Shown: positions 11,781-23,202 of the stretch, one piece after another
Layout of the letters: each line of letters begins with the position of its first letter
Position numbering within the stretch: position 1 is the first letter of the stretch
DNA from: Ahaetulla prasina
Lineage: Eukaryota > Chordata > Lepidosauria > Squamata > Colubridae
Length of the DNA: 64,000 nucleotides
NCBI RefSeq assembly: GCF_028640845.1
Contig: NC_080539.1
Location: forward strand, 106,976,554-107,040,553
Reading direction: 5' to 3'
The notes under the pieces: model-generated
What the model was told of the DNA's origin: nothing
What the model saw: the letters and a program-made list of their open reading frames with translations, nothing else
Databases searched by the model: none
Translations under genes and position numbers: made by a program

Positions 11781-12148
11781 CCTGTTGGAGAGGAGTGTAT
11801 GGCGATGTGTGTAGGAGACGCTTGATCTCCGTTACTCGAATGGGAGATGCGTCAGAGTCAGGTTTAAGCTCTGTATCTTTAAGGTAGCCCCAGGGAGGGG
11901 AGAGCAAAGTAGGAGAACCTAGTTAGTAATTTGAGAAGGGGAGGAAGTAGGAAGAGAAAAAGCAGGTCAGCTCCTCCTGGGGCAAAATATATTTACAATG
12001 GTGGCAGCTGGTACTTCTAGAAAAACAAAATGACACCTAAGTGGAAGGAAGGAAATTCCATTTTGAAAACTTGGTTTTGACACACTGCTTCATAGTGTGG
12101 TCTTTTTGCCCTATCCTGGGACTCAAACTAGAACTAGAATTAGTGATA
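11781..12148. other. unassigned flank of the CpG island
   Basis: Moderate GC content, with no recognisable exon or repeat. It could hold untranslated or regulatory sequence of the island's gene, but nothing in it shows this. Confidence 0.4.
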
Positions 12149-12156
12149 GCTTAACT

Positions 12157-12675
12157 CAGGGGTAGTCAACCTTTTTATACCTACCGCCCACTTCTGTATC
12201 TCTGTTAGTAGTAAAATTTTCTAACCGCCCACCAGTTCCATAGTGATGCGCCCTGTATCGTCATCTGCGCATGCCTCTCGCGCATCGTGGATTGGGTTTG
12301 GGGGGGGGCGCCGGCTACCACCTCTGCTTGTCTGTTACAGCTGGGTGGTGTGGGGGAGATGCGCGAGCTATTCTGGGACGAGGCTCTTTTGTTTGTGGTC
12401 GCACTATAGCTCCATTTATTTTCACTTACATAACGTGAACTGAACTTATGTGCGGACGATACAAATCGTATATTTTTACAGAAATTTAAATTGTCATGGG
12501 GAATTTTATGAAAACTTAATGGAAATGTTTTTAAATAATACTATGAAAATTTTTTAAGAAGTCAATTAAATTTAAAAAAAGGGAAGTGCTTCAGTATTGG
12601 ACAAAACCCCTACAGCTCACCATGAAAGCTGGAACACCCATTAGTGGGCGGTAGGGACCAGGCTTACTACCACTG
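12157..12675. mobile_element. hAT-type element, 519 bp, with 8-bp TSD
   Basis: The perfect 8-bp TSD GCTTAACT lies at 12,149-12,156 and 12,676-12,683. The termini CAGGGGTAGTCAACCTTTTT and CTTACTACCACTG are an imperfect inverted pair. Subterminal TACCGCCCAC and GTGGGCGGTAGGG are also inverted. The GC-rich left interior gives way to an AT-rich right interior. No transposase frame is visible, so it is non-autonomous. Confidence 0.88.
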
Positions 12676-12834
12676 GCTTAACTGCTAACCAACTGAATGC
12701 AGTAGGTCTGTACTAGGATGGTTTCACATTCCCTCAACAAGGCATTTGATGACACAGAGATGATAAGCAGAGTGTTTCATAACGAAGAACTTCACCTCAG
12801 CCATTCCAGTAATGGGGAAAAGCTTAAGACTCAC

Positions 12835-13180
12835 GTAAGAGTCTTCTAGCATAGTATTCTAATATTTGGGGGGCTGCCACAAAGAGGAGGGGAGTCCACC
12901 TATTCTCCAGGGCGCCTGAAGGCAGGACGGGAAACAGTGGATGGAGGCTGATTGGGAGAGAGGCAATCTGGAATTGAGAAATTTCCTGACAATGAGAACA
13001 ATTAACCAATGGAACAGTTTGCCTCCAGAAGTTGTGGGTGCTCCATCATTGGAAGTTTTTCAAGAAGAGATTGGACACCCATTTCTCTGAAATGGTATGG
13101 GGTTTTCTGTCTGAGCAGGAGGTTGGACTAGAAGACCTTCAATGTCCCTTTCAACTCTTTTATTCTGATAGCCAGCTCTT
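12835..13180 (+). mobile_element. CR1 LINE 3' end
   Basis: Contains the CR1 ORF2 C-terminal region: ACAATTAACCAATGGAACAG encodes a T-I-N-Q-W-N-like string, followed by Leu/Pro-rich and phenylalanine-lysine codons and GGTTGGACTAGAAGACCTTC. This is the plus-strand counterpart of the CR1 at 58,130-58,460. It is 5'-truncated and has no intact ORF. Confidence 0.85.
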
Positions 13181-13316
13181 AAGTGGAGAGACAGAACAAA
13201 TTTCTCCAAGCTTGGGAACTGTTGGAAGAGATTCCAAATGAAGGAATGTGGCCACTTCACTTTCAAGAGACAGAAGGAGATTATTTTCTGAACTAGCTTT
13301 GAAAGGAAGCTTAGTA

Positions 13317-13695
13317 CAGATAGTCCTCAACTTACAACATTTCACTTAGTGACCATTCGCTGTTACAACAGCACTGAAAAAAGTGACCTTTGACCACTTT
13401 TCATACTTACAACCTTTCCAGCATCCCGATGATCATGTGTGATCAAAATTCAGAAGCTTGGCAACTGGTTCATATTTATGACCATTGCTGTGTCCCAAGT
13501 CCATGTAATCACCTTTTGCAACTTTCTGATAAGCAAAGTCAATGGGGAAGCCAGATTCACTTAACAACCGGGTTATTAACTTATCAGCTGCAGTGATTCA
13601 CTTAATAACTGAGACAAGCAAGATTGTAACATGGGGCAAAATTCACTTAACAGAAAAATTGGGCTCAATTGTTGGCATAAATCGAGGACTACCTG
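13317..13695. mobile_element. TA-flanked MITE, 379 bp
   Basis: Terminal inverted repeats CAGATAGTCCTCAACTTA and TAAATCGAGGACTACCTG are flanked by TA on both sides (13,315-13,316; 13,696-13,697). Internal blocks include CTTGGCAACTGGTTCATA and GAAGCCAGATTCACTTAAC. The TA target and lack of coding capacity suggest a non-autonomous Tc1/mariner-like (or similar TA-targeting) element. Family placement is inference. Confidence 0.85.
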
Positions 13696-13699
13696 TATT

Positions 13700-14960
13700 A
13701 TATTTTCGTGGAAGTAAAACATTCCTTCAAAGCTCTGTGCAATCTTTTCACAAAATCACTGCTACTGGTTGCTCTCCAAGTAGTGTGAGTGTGTGTGTTG
13801 AAGATCGGAATTTGATCAGTCAGGGGGGAAAAGCATCAAAAGAATAAGATCTGCATTGCTCATCTCTCAGCCAAAAACTTTTAATACCACGACATCTAGA
13901 GTCTTCCTGGAATGTGAGCGGCCATTTACGAGAGAATAACCAATCAAAAGAGCTGTTAAAACTAAGGAATCAATTCCAGTTAGGCTTGTTATGAAAGAAG
14001 AAACACTGCCTGGACAATTTCATGTCAATGGGAATCTTTCCAAACTATTTGAGTCATATACATAAAATCTTCTAGAATAAGCATTGGCCAATGAAACAAA
14101 ACAAAACAAAAGTTCCTGGAAAAGGACTGAAGGGTAAATTGAGGGAGAGCAATCTGCCTTCCTTATTCCAAATCTGACTCTAAGATTTAGTGAATTTGGA
14201 GGAAGGAGGAATCCTAAACTGAGGAACCTCAGGGTCATAAATTCTTATTTCACATAGGCAGATCTCCAGCAAATGACAGAAGATACATTTTTAAAAACTC
14301 TTATTTTAAATACTGTGAGGGGAATAGGATTTATCTATAATTCTAGTTCAGAAATATATGCCTTTTTATAGACGTTGACATAAAAATACTTTATGATTTG
14401 GGAAATAAGTTTGTGTTATGTCAAGTTATCTGAAATATGGAAAGAATAACAAGATTGAAATATGTCCGTGTAATGTTGAATCAGAGACCAAAAATGTGTA
14501 ACTAACTTATCAATATATGAAGAATGTTGACTTTATTAAGCATGAAGTATAGCAATAAAGATTGAGGGGAGACAGTTTTATTCCCAAGTTACAATCATGG
14601 ATTGATGTTATGTATTTGCTCTCTGCTTTTCAACTGGTTTGGTATGTAGGTAATGGAAAGTCTGGCCAAATAATATTCTCAAAGTTTAATGCAAAGTTAA
14701 AAACCTATCTGATTTCTCTAAGCATTGTAATTTACTTTCTTTATATTTTCCTTTTTTTATTGTATTTTCTTTCCTTTATTTCTATATAACAAAACTTTTT
14801 TAAGACCACAGGAAGATCCATTCCAAGAAATTTGAAGGTACACATAAAGTACTATGTAGATTTTTGAGACCCTATTTTTGAGACCCTATGGAGGTCTCAA
14901 AAAAACCTCTATGGAGTTTTTTGAATATACATTGTAATTCATGAATTTCTTAGGCTTCTG
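13700..14960. other. unassigned DNA
   Basis: No exon or named repeat. A 17-base string TTTTTGAGACCCTAT is tandemly repeated at about 14,862-14,890, followed by an inverted counterpart. Confidence 0.45.
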
Positions 14961-14968
14961 CATCTGAA

Positions 14969-15486
14969 TGTTGGAAGAAATGTCCATCTGGGTTCAGTTC
15001 CAAGTGGGGATAAAGACACTGGAAACATGGAGGCTGCTTGGAAAGATGGTTTAATGGTGATCAGGATCACATGGCTTGAGTTCCTGAACAGAAAAAGGGG
15101 TGAGGTGCTGTGCACGCTCTGGCTTTATGGTCTCTCTAAGCTTTGAACTTCCTGGGGCACAGGAAGAATATCCTGATTGGTTGTCAGACTCCCAGGGGAT
15201 GGAGGTCTTAGCTAGCCTTGCTGGCTGATGTAATCTTCCCAGGTGTCATGTGGTGAGTTTATGTTGCTAGATAGGTCCTATTGTGTTGCAGATGATGGAT
15301 CATTGACAAAGGTGGGGGGAATGAGTGAGCTTGGCCCATTGACAAAGGTGTGGGGGGAGGCAGGAAGCTGCTTTGTCCTTAAAACATGTTTCTCCATGTC
15401 TGATCCAGGGAAATATATTTTGCCTTTTTAATATTTTCTAAAATATTTCATTCTTCTAAGAGAGGGGTGGGTGCTAACTTCCTACA
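14969..15486 (-). mobile_element. solo LTR (retrovirus-like), copy A
   Basis: 518 bp, beginning TGTTGGAAGAAATGTCC and ending CTAACTTCCTACA (plus strand). It is the reverse complement of the LTR at 16,588-17,178, at roughly 80% identity by eye. On the minus strand it carries a CCAATCAGGA box, a TATA-like CATAAAG and an ATTAAA poly-A-like signal. No internal region adjoins it. No clear target-site duplication is visible. Open frames across it (for example 15,243-15,431) are incidental. Confidence 0.8.
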
Positions 15487-15489
15487 GAA

Positions 15490-15870
15490 TCTTCAGGTGT
15501 CTATAATTTTAGTATGGCTTAGAAAGGTCTCAGTGTAGGACTGACAAGGATAATTGATAAATGGATTCCTGAGAGCTTACTACATTTTTTTGCAAAACAA
15601 AAACAAAAAAAATCTACCCCCCACAAACTACCAAAAAAAGAAAGTAAAAAGACAAAAGTACAGAAAGAATAAAGACAAAGAAATAGAAAGAACAAGCTTC
15701 TATTCCTTTGCAGAAAATTTAAATAAAATTACAAAATTATCTCTTACTCTATGATTACAAAAGAAATTATCCGGTATTTTTCTAATCATAAAAAACAGAA
15801 TTCATAAGTACATTTCTTTCCATTTTAAGCAAAAAAATCTCTTAAGGGATTTCCAGTCAGCTACAAATGT
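15490..15870. other. unassigned A-rich DNA
   Basis: A-rich and AAAG-rich at about 15,595-15,700. No recognisable repeat or exon. Confidence 0.5.
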
Positions 15871-15875
15871 AGATA

Positions 15876-16399
15876 CAGGTAATCCTCAACTTATGACCAC
15901 AATTGAGCCCAAAATTTATGCTGCTAAGTGAGACTTTAGTTAAGTGAGTTTTGCCCCATTTTACAACTTTTCTTGCGACAGTTGTTAAGTGAATCATTGC
16001 AGTTGATAAATTAGTAACCCCGTTGTTAAGTGAATCTGGCTTCCCCATTGACTTTACTTGTCAGGTTGCATGATCCTGGGATGCACCAAAGGACAAAATT
16101 ATGAACCAGTTGCCAAGCACCTGAATTTTGATCACATGACCATGGGGATGCTGTAAAGGTCATAACTATGAAAAATGGTCATAATCAGTGGTGGGATTCA
16201 GCCAGTTCGCGCCACTTCGGGAGAACCGGTTGTTAACTTTCTGAGCAGTTTGACAAACTGGTTGTTAGAAGAAATCATTAGGGCAGAGAACCGGTTGTTA
16301 AATTTTTGAATCCCACCACTGGTCATAATCCACATTTTTCAGAGCCATTGTAACTTTGAACGGTCACCAAACAAACTGTTGTAAGTCAAGGAATACCTG
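15876..16399. mobile_element. TA-flanked MITE carrying a nested hAT MITE
   Basis: Best-preserved copy of the family. Termini CAGGTAATCCTCAACTTATG and GTAAGTCAAGGAATACCTG are flanked by TA (15,874-15,875; 16,400-16,401). Repeated internal words such as GTTAAGTGAATC and TAAGTGAG are characteristic. A 136-bp hAT element with an 8-bp TSD lies at 16,186-16,321, so it inserted later. Confidence 0.9.
16186..16321. mobile_element. hAT MITE, 136 bp, with 8-bp TSD
   Basis: Perfect 14-bp terminal inverted repeats, CAGTGGTGGGATTC and GAATCCCACCACTG. The perfect 8-bp TSD GTCATAAT lies at 16,178-16,185 and 16,322-16,329. The interior holds GAGAACCGGTTGTTAA repeats. A second copy in reverse orientation is at 37,875-38,011. 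It has no coding capacity. Confidence 0.95.
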
Positions 16400-16499
16400 T
16401 ATTGTTTTCTTTCTAAGCAAAGAAGTTAGTTTGGCCATCTCTGTAAGTTCCATCATCTTTTCCAGCCATTGAGTGTTATTGAACCTTTCTACCTTTCCC

Positions 16500-17300
16500 T
16501 TTAAGTGAGCCTGGAATTACAGTCACAACAGTTGTTAAGTGTGTCATCACATGACTGACCTGATTTTATCAAAAAAAAATTGTGATGTGTAGGAATTTAG
16601 CACCCACCCCCCTCCTAGAAGAATGAAATATTTTAGAAAATATTTAAAAAGGCAGAATATATTTCCTTGGATGAGAAATGGAGAAACATGTTTTAAAGAC
16701 AAAGCAGCTCCCTGCAACTTCCTGCCATCCCCCACCTTTGTCAATGGGCCATTAAAGCCTCAACCAAGCTCACTCATTTCCCTCCACTTTTGTCAATGGG
16801 TCAGAGGTAGAAACTCATTGTCCCCACCTTTGTCAATGGGCCATCATCTGCAACATAATAGAACCCATCTAGCAACAGAAACTCACCACATGGCAAGGCT
16901 CAGGCAAGCTTGAGGGACAACCTACAATGTTAACTAAGACCCCTAGACTACCTGGGAGTTTGACAACCAATCAGGATACTCTTCCTGTGCCCTAGAAAGT
17001 TCAAAGCTCAGAAAAAGCATAAAGCTAGGGAGCGCACAGGATCTCAGCCCTTTTTCTGTTCAGGATCTCAAGCCATGTGATCCTGACCACCATTAAACCA
17101 TCTTTCCAAGCAGTCTCCATGTTTCCAGTGTCTTTGTCCCCACTTGGAACTGAACCCAGATGGATATTTCTTCCAACAGATGATTGAGCCAATGTAGTTA
17201 TTAAGTAAATCTGTGGTTGTTAAGCAAGTACTGGTCACAAAATGAACCCACTGTTTGCAATGGGTCTTTTTTCACTGGAAACCAGAAGTAAATGTGAGAT
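16500..17300. mobile_element. old MITE split by a solo LTR
   Basis: CACAACAGTTGTTAAGTGTG (about 16,525) and GTTATTAAGTAAATCTGTGG plus TTGTTAAGCAAGTACTGGTC (about 17,195-17,235) are vocabulary of the TA-flanked MITE family. They lie either side of the LTR at 16,588-17,178. The outer ends are too eroded to place. Confidence 0.5.
16588..17178 (+). mobile_element. solo LTR (retrovirus-like), copy B
   Basis: 591 bp, TGTAGGAATTTAGCACCC to GGATATTTCTTCCAACA. Flanked by a 4-bp direct repeat GATG (16,584-16,587; 17,179-17,182). A CCAATCAGGA box at about 16,967, TATA-like GCATAAAGC at about 17,018 and ATTAAA at about 17,093 give a U3-R-U5 order on the plus strand. Three diverged repeats of CACCTTTGTCAATGGGCCAT lie in U3 (about 16,733, 16,784 and 16,825). 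The 4-bp TSD fits a gammaretrovirus-like (class I) endogenous LTR, but no coding region confirms this. Confidence 0.85.
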
Positions 17301-17530
17301 GGACGTTTGAGAAATAAGAAATATAAATAAATGTCAGTTTTCAGCAAAAAACAAAAACAAAAAAAACCAACCTTGTATATACATGACTGCGGGATGCTGC
17401 ATTTGGACATAAATGGGGGCTGGTTTACAAACATTCCAAATGTGGTCATGTGACTGTCTGGCTCTCTGGCCATTGAATCTGGGTTGAAAAAGGTCCATTG
17501 AATGGACCTTTTTTGGTCCATCATAACTAA
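17300..17530. other. unassigned DNA with a short hairpin
   Basis: AAAAAGGTCCATTGAATGGACCTTTTTT at about 17,487-17,514 is a perfect short palindrome. The rest is unassigned and may be more of the old MITE. Confidence 0.4.
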
Positions 17531-17535
17531 ACACT

Positions 17536-18088
17536 GCAACCCAACAAGAAAGACACAGACTTCAGAGGATAATTAGAACTGCAGAAAAAATAATTGCTCT
17601 CAATCTGCCTTCCATTGAGGACCTGTATACTGCACGAATCAAGAAGAGGGCCGTGAAAATATTTACAGATCCCTCACATCCGGGACATAAACTGTTTCAA
17701 CTCCTACCCTCAAAACGACGCTATAGAGCACTGCACACCAGAACAACTAGACACAAGAACAGTTTTTCCCCGAAGGCCATCACTCTGCTAAACAAATAAT
17801 TCCCTCAACACTGTCAAACTATTTACTAAATCTGCACTACTATTAATCTTCTCATCGTTCCCATCACCAATCTCTTTCCATTTATGACTGTATGACTGTA
17901 ACTTTGTTGCTGGCAATCCTTATGATTTATATTGATATATTGACCATCATTTGTGTTGTAAATGTTGTACCTTGATGAAGGTATCTTTTCTTTTATGTAC
18001 ACTGAGAGCATATGCACCAAGACAAATTCCTTGTGTGTCCAATCACATTTGGCCAATAAAAAAAATTCTATTCTATTCTATTCTATTA
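17536..18088 (+). mobile_element. CR1/L3-type (Snake1-like) LINE 3' end with (ATTCT)n tail
   Basis: 5'-truncated LINE. It carries the last part of ORF2 (to the TAA at 17,797-17,799), a 3' UTR with CACCAAGACAAATTCCTTGT, then TTGGCCAATAAA and an (ATTCT)n array at about 18,066-18,088. Other copies: 23,356-23,967 (+), 37,080-37,503 (-) and 56,838-56,975 (-). Snake CR1/L3 elements are known for (AATAG)n 3' arrays, which supports the snake assignment. Confidence 0.88.
17542..17799 (+). pseudogene. C-terminal fragment of LINE ORF2 (reverse transcriptase protein)
   Basis: About 85 codons stay open to the TAA at 17,797. They read as a basic C-terminal tail containing RIIRTAEKII, SIEDLYTAR and HKLFQLLPSKRRYRALHTR. 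These are typical of the extreme C-terminus of CR1/L2-clade ORF2 proteins, beyond the RT domain. No RT or endonuclease motif is present because the insertion is 5'-truncated. There is no start codon and no expected function. Confidence 0.8.
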
Positions 18089-18094
18089 AGCCAC

Positions 18095-19265
18095 CAGTCA
18101 TAAATCAAGGACTACCAGTATATCTCATTCCTTTATTCTGTATATAGACTACTCTAAGTGTTAATGTGTGTGTATGTGTATATGCAGAAGGCCAATCTGT
18201 TTGTGAAAGCAACAGCATCTTTGTGTTGCTGCGCAGCACACAGGACGTATTATAAACCCTTCATAGTGATCTTATTGCTACTTAACAGCTGCTCTGGGTA
18301 CATAATCCTTCCCTGCTGTGGTAATAAAAGCCTAGCACATATCTTTGTTGACTCAGGAAGCAAATAACTTGTTCAAATAACAGGAAGCAAATGATCATGT
18401 TTAAATATCAAGAGCACATGTGGGCTTCTATAATAGGAGATGTTATGCACTTCTTTCTTTTCAGTTTTGTCTATTAGTAGGAGAAATATTTAAAGTGATC
18501 ACCATCCATTGAGGTAGAAATAATCCTAATTTTTAAAATTTTCCCCTATGAATGACATGGCAGTACAGGATGGGAAACTCATCTTAATTCAGCCCTTCAA
18601 CAAACAGTGATTTCTAAAACTTTAGTAATAATGAACAATCCTGGCCAGAGGTTGCAATAAACTTACAGGAAAAAAAGCACTGTAAAAAACTGGTAACGAT
18701 TTCGCATGAGCTCATGGGTTGCTTTTTGGTTATCCATGATTTTGTCATTTTGCCTTTTGCAGTATGAAAATTCAAATATTCAATTGTCTACTCTTCCTGA
18801 AAGACAAACTAGTTTCTATAGAGTGTTACGGGAAAACCACTGAAGATGAAATTGCAGGAGGAAACATCAGTAACCTGCATTATTCTGATTTCACTATACT
18901 GGTAGCTAAAAATAAAACTGATATGCAATTCTAGTCATTAAAGTCAAGGGAAAATATGGCACTAAGCTAAATCTAAAGCAGTCCAAATTAATGCAACAGG
19001 TATAAGACTGGCAACCAACTTTAGAACAGACAGTGAATATTAATTAAAGTGGTGGATATTTCCTTTTTTAAGATCCACCATCCACAGTAAAGGAACCAGT
19101 AGTCTTACTTGGCCTGCACCATAAGGCATCTCCTTTCGTTTTAAGACTCCTTCCATTTACCCAACATAAGGATGGACATTTTCCTCTGACAGAATTGCTG
19201 ATAAATTATAGGAGTTATTTAGCATTCAGCTCATTTGAAAACAAGCAAATGGGAAACTGTTCAAA
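18095..19265. other. unassigned DNA
   Basis: CATAAATCAAGGACTACCAG at about 18,099-18,118 is a MITE 3'-terminal remnant, perhaps of the old MITE at 16,500-17,300. The remaining 1.1 kb holds no recognisable exon or repeat. Confidence 0.45.
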
Positions 19266-19281
19266 TAGCTGTAGAGTAGAC

Positions 19282-19558
19282 TGGGGTGTCCAACACAAGG
19301 CCCATGGACTGCATCTAGCCTGCGAGGCCATCCTGGAAAATGTAAGGGAATAGCCAGCATGGCTTCGGCCCAGTTTACCCAGTGCAGAGTGGAAACATGC
19401 CGGTAGTTTGGGGAGTGGCATCAAGCTGGCCATGCCCACTCAGTTGGCCATGCACAGTGAGTGGCATTAAGCTGGCCACGCCCACCCAGATGGCCACGCC
19501 TGCCCAGCCCCAAGGCAGCCCTGATGCAGCCCTCAATGAAATTGAATTTGACACCCTG
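19282..19558. mobile_element. hAT-type element, about 277 bp, with 8-bp TSD
   Basis: TGGGGTGTCCAACACAAGG at the left and GAATTTGACACCCTG at the right are imperfect inverted termini. The perfect 8-bp repeat GAGTAGAC flanks it (19,274-19,281; 19,559-19,566). Same family as 50,551-50,917. The interior has repeated TGGCCACGCCCAC-type words. Open frames on both strands are incidental. Confidence 0.85.
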
Positions 19559-19566
19559 GAGTAGAC

Positions 19567-22135
19567 TAACTTGGAAGATTAAGCTAAAGACTTCATTGCT
19601 TATGACGAGCTGCTTGCCAGGTGAATTTAAACCTTTTAGTAACACCTCAACAGGTCTCCCCTTTTTTCTCTCCCTGTTGAACTTCTTCCTTTCTCATTTC
19701 CTTCCCTGAAGCTAGGTTTCTTTTTTTTTAGTGCAACTCTATTATCTAGATCTTCCCCCATCTCTTGTCTTTCCACTTATTTCTTCTGATGGAAGCTTTG
19801 TGGGTGTTCGTTAGTACTTGTGTTTCATTGTGTGACAGTGGTTAGTGTGTGAGACAATGATTGGTATATTCAGATAAGGGATAAATTAAGGTAAAAATAG
19901 ATTGTTTAATCAGTGCCTAATAATCCAATTACAATACTGTACTACCATGAAACTGCACTTTTTTGAAATGTAGCTTCTGAGCGATACATATATATTTATC
20001 TATCAGATGCTACACGTGTATAGAGATATCCAGTCACACAAATACATGTATTGATTTACATGTATGTCATTTCTTCACAGAATTAATTTCAGCTGGAGGT
20101 GGCCACACTAGCCAGGGCACAGGATATTTTTACCCTGTTGATAATTTAGTTCCATTCCTTTTTAGCGGGTTATCTTAAATGCAAAGTCATCTTCCTTTCT
20201 GTCAGGCTCCTTGCCTTGAACTTGGCAGAATTGTCAGGGCACTCAAAGTAATCTGACTAGATAAGAAAACTACTTTCCACAGTTGATTGCCCTCTGTCAA
20301 CATACAGTGAAGGGACTTCTTATAGCTCCAGTGATTAATTATGGCATCCTCCCCCCATCACTGCCCCTGCTTTTCACAAAGTTTGATACTTAGCCTTGCA
20401 TTTTCAAGCCTTAGATCTAGGCGGCTGACATTTCTGTCCCAAATGCTAACTCCTAACATAACTCCCACAGTTTCAGGTGAATATAGCACTACTTGGTTAG
20501 CTATGATTGCTGTATTCTTTTTTCACAAATGTGAATTTCTACTTATCTGTCAAAGAGATTGGACAGAAGAATGCTATATTAGGAGCTACCAGATACAGGC
20601 AACATTATTTTAGTACATTGGAAAGTTGACAGAATATTTTAATTTTACTGAGACTTTTGTCCCTCTGTGCCTCCAGTTTGCTCCATAAAGAAGAGTGTGC
20701 ATAAAAACGGAGAATCCACTGTCTGAAGGCAGAGTCAGAAACTAACAGCAGTCTGAGTGCAATACAAAAAAACCTTTGATTTGAGCTTTCCTACTGTCAA
20801 CAATACCCCTAAGGAATAAATATAACATTTTAAAAAATACTCAGTTTAAGAAAAGAGTTTTCTCTCTGTGCCTTTTTCTATAATTTAATAATTTTGGTCA
20901 ATGACAACAACAACAAAACGTAAAAAAGTTTGTAAATCAGATTAGGAAAAAAAATTAAATATCACTCCAATTGCTTTAAACTCCTCTTTCTTGTTCATTG
21001 GACAAACACACATATGCACACACAGAAGTCAAGTATTAAAAACAGAACCTAGTAACCTACTGCTAACCTTAATCACATGTACATTTGCTCTTCCAGCTTT
21101 GCTAATGATTCCTTTGGCCATTAAATAGTAATGTCAGGTGTACAGTTTGTGATGCTCTGATGCATTCCAAATGCTGGGGAAGTAATCAAGCAGAACATAT
21201 ATACATTTTCGACAAGCAGCATGTTGAAAATCCTATGCATTTCAGCTCCAAATATGGCAATAGTCGAATAGTTCATTCCATATGGGTTGACACACTGATT
21301 CATTATCTGCATCATTTTCAGCAATGAATGTCCAGTAAAGATTCCGAGTTAGCTAATGTACACAAGATGATATGTTAAGATCAAATAATCTTTACACTTT
21401 TAAAGCAGCCTTTCAAATGATGTACAAAATGGGACACTTAATTATGTCTTTCTATTTTTAAAAGATAATAATATGGGACCCACAGTTCACTCTTCCCAGA
21501 CTGTTAACAAATTCAGGATTTCTGTGGCAGAAACAGCATCAGGATAAAAAAAACCCTCCCAATATTTATTTCTTTTATTCACCTTAGAGGCTGCTCATAT
21601 CTAAAAACTTGAGCAACTGATATGGAAAATATAAACATAACACTCCAAAGAAAAAACAACAAGCTCAACAATAAACTTACTCACAAATTTGGAAACAAAA
21701 CCAAGTTTAAATTTTTTTAAAAAAACATCAGGGTGAGGTTACTGTCTGGACATTGTTCCAGAAAGCAGGTGCTGTGATAGACAAGGTACATTTTTAAGGT
21801 CCTGATGATTGACATTGTTTAACTCAAGGTCCCTGACATTCCTTCATTCTGCCTGATCTTATTAGATGAGCAGAAACTACTTAAGACAGGAATACCTTTC
21901 AATAACTAGGCTGTATATCTTGAAGCAAATGTTTCAGCTGAATCATTTTAAATATTTAAATTGAATAGATTCCCAATATTTCTCTTATGTGTATGAAACT
22001 CAGTTTTAAATATCAGTTCCCCTTTAAAAAAAAGCTTTAGTAATTATTCGTACTTTTAAAAGAATTAAATTCTATGTTATTGGAGAAACCGGCCTAAACA
22101 ATGATTAATGTTAATATAATTAATAAGCATGCTAA
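19567..22135. other. unassigned DNA
   Basis: About 2.6 kb with no recognisable exon, RNA gene or transposon. Open frames of 67-90 codons (20,341-20,613; 21,121-21,324) show no domain and no start or splice context that I can support. Confidence 0.45.
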
Positions 22136-22137
22136 AG

Positions 22138-22140
22138 AGA

Positions 22141-22191
<51 letters not shown>

Positions 22192-22193
22192 AT
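22138..22193. repeat. (AAAT)n microsatellite
   Basis: About 13-14 uninterrupted TAAA units. The minus-strand Ile/Tyr/Leu/Phe repeat peptide here is a translation artefact of the array. Confidence 0.97.
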
Positions 22194-22194
22194 G

Positions 22195-23200
22195 CGTTTC
22201 AATCTTTTAAAAAAGAAAGAGAAAATGAGAGAGAAGACAGAAAAAGGGGGGAAATGCAAACCCAGGCTACATAGAAAACCTCCATTTCAAGCATTTTGTA
22301 AATATAAAATAAGCTTTGTGAACCAATGTAAAACAAGTAGATGTCTAATTAAATGCTGAAGATAAAACAATATTGCATCCCACATTTTTCTCGTCTATTC
22401 ATCTCAACTGCTGACAGCCAAAGACAGTGTAGTTAGTTGTAGGGTTTTTATAAGCCCATTAAGGACAGAAAGGCCTTGGTGAATGTTTATTGCAAGTCAA
22501 CATGACAGTATGCCATCAAATACAATTGGGATTTAATAATTTAAGAGTTACTATTTGTTTAAGGACTTGATTATTAACAGATAACAAGTCTCAATTTAAT
22601 TGTTCAAGCAATTATTCTTTTTATGAATGAAATTTATGACATCAAGTCTACAATATCCACAGGAAATTTGCTCCATTTTCTTAAGAATGATAAAAGAGTT
22701 TTCCATGGAATAAATCAAAGGCTACTGTGATTATTACCTATATATTCAGAGAGCTTAGATACTGGTTTGAAATTAAAAAATGACTGAACGTGTCATTTAT
22801 GAAGCAAACTTAGAGAAAAACATATATGCATATTCTTGGAAAAGTCACTGTGTAAAATCTTTTTTCCTGGAATTTTCTCGTGGAATTCTTGATGGCTTTG
22901 ATATACTAATGATATTATAATACAATAGTAAAGCACCTGTCTTGCAAATAGAAGGTTCAGAAACTATATTCAGATTCTGAAAGCTCCAATTAAACATGAT
23001 CAGTGATAGGAAAAAAATTTCCCCATCACCTTGCAGGACTGTCAGTTAATTATGCAACTTCTGAATGTTTTTCATAAGGTCTCGCTAACATATTGCTCCT
23101 GTTCAGAGGAATAAATTGTACCTTCATTAGAACAGACATGAAGGTATATCAAAAATAAATATTTTTTTAAAAAAACCAGAGGTTTAAAGATGGCAATATG
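22195..23200. other. unassigned AT-rich DNA
   Basis: No recognisable exon or repeat. It forms the left flank of the 75-bp foldback. Confidence 0.45.
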
Positions 23201-23202
23201 AT

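Noticed and set aside
14969..17178. The two LTRs as the ends of one provirus
   Set aside because: They are in opposite orientation, and the DNA between them is MITE and unassigned sequence with no gag, pol or env remnant.
17487..17514. Hairpin followed by T-run as a transcription terminator
   Set aside because: A Rho-independent terminator has no meaning in vertebrate nuclear DNA. It is a short chance or MITE-derived palindrome.
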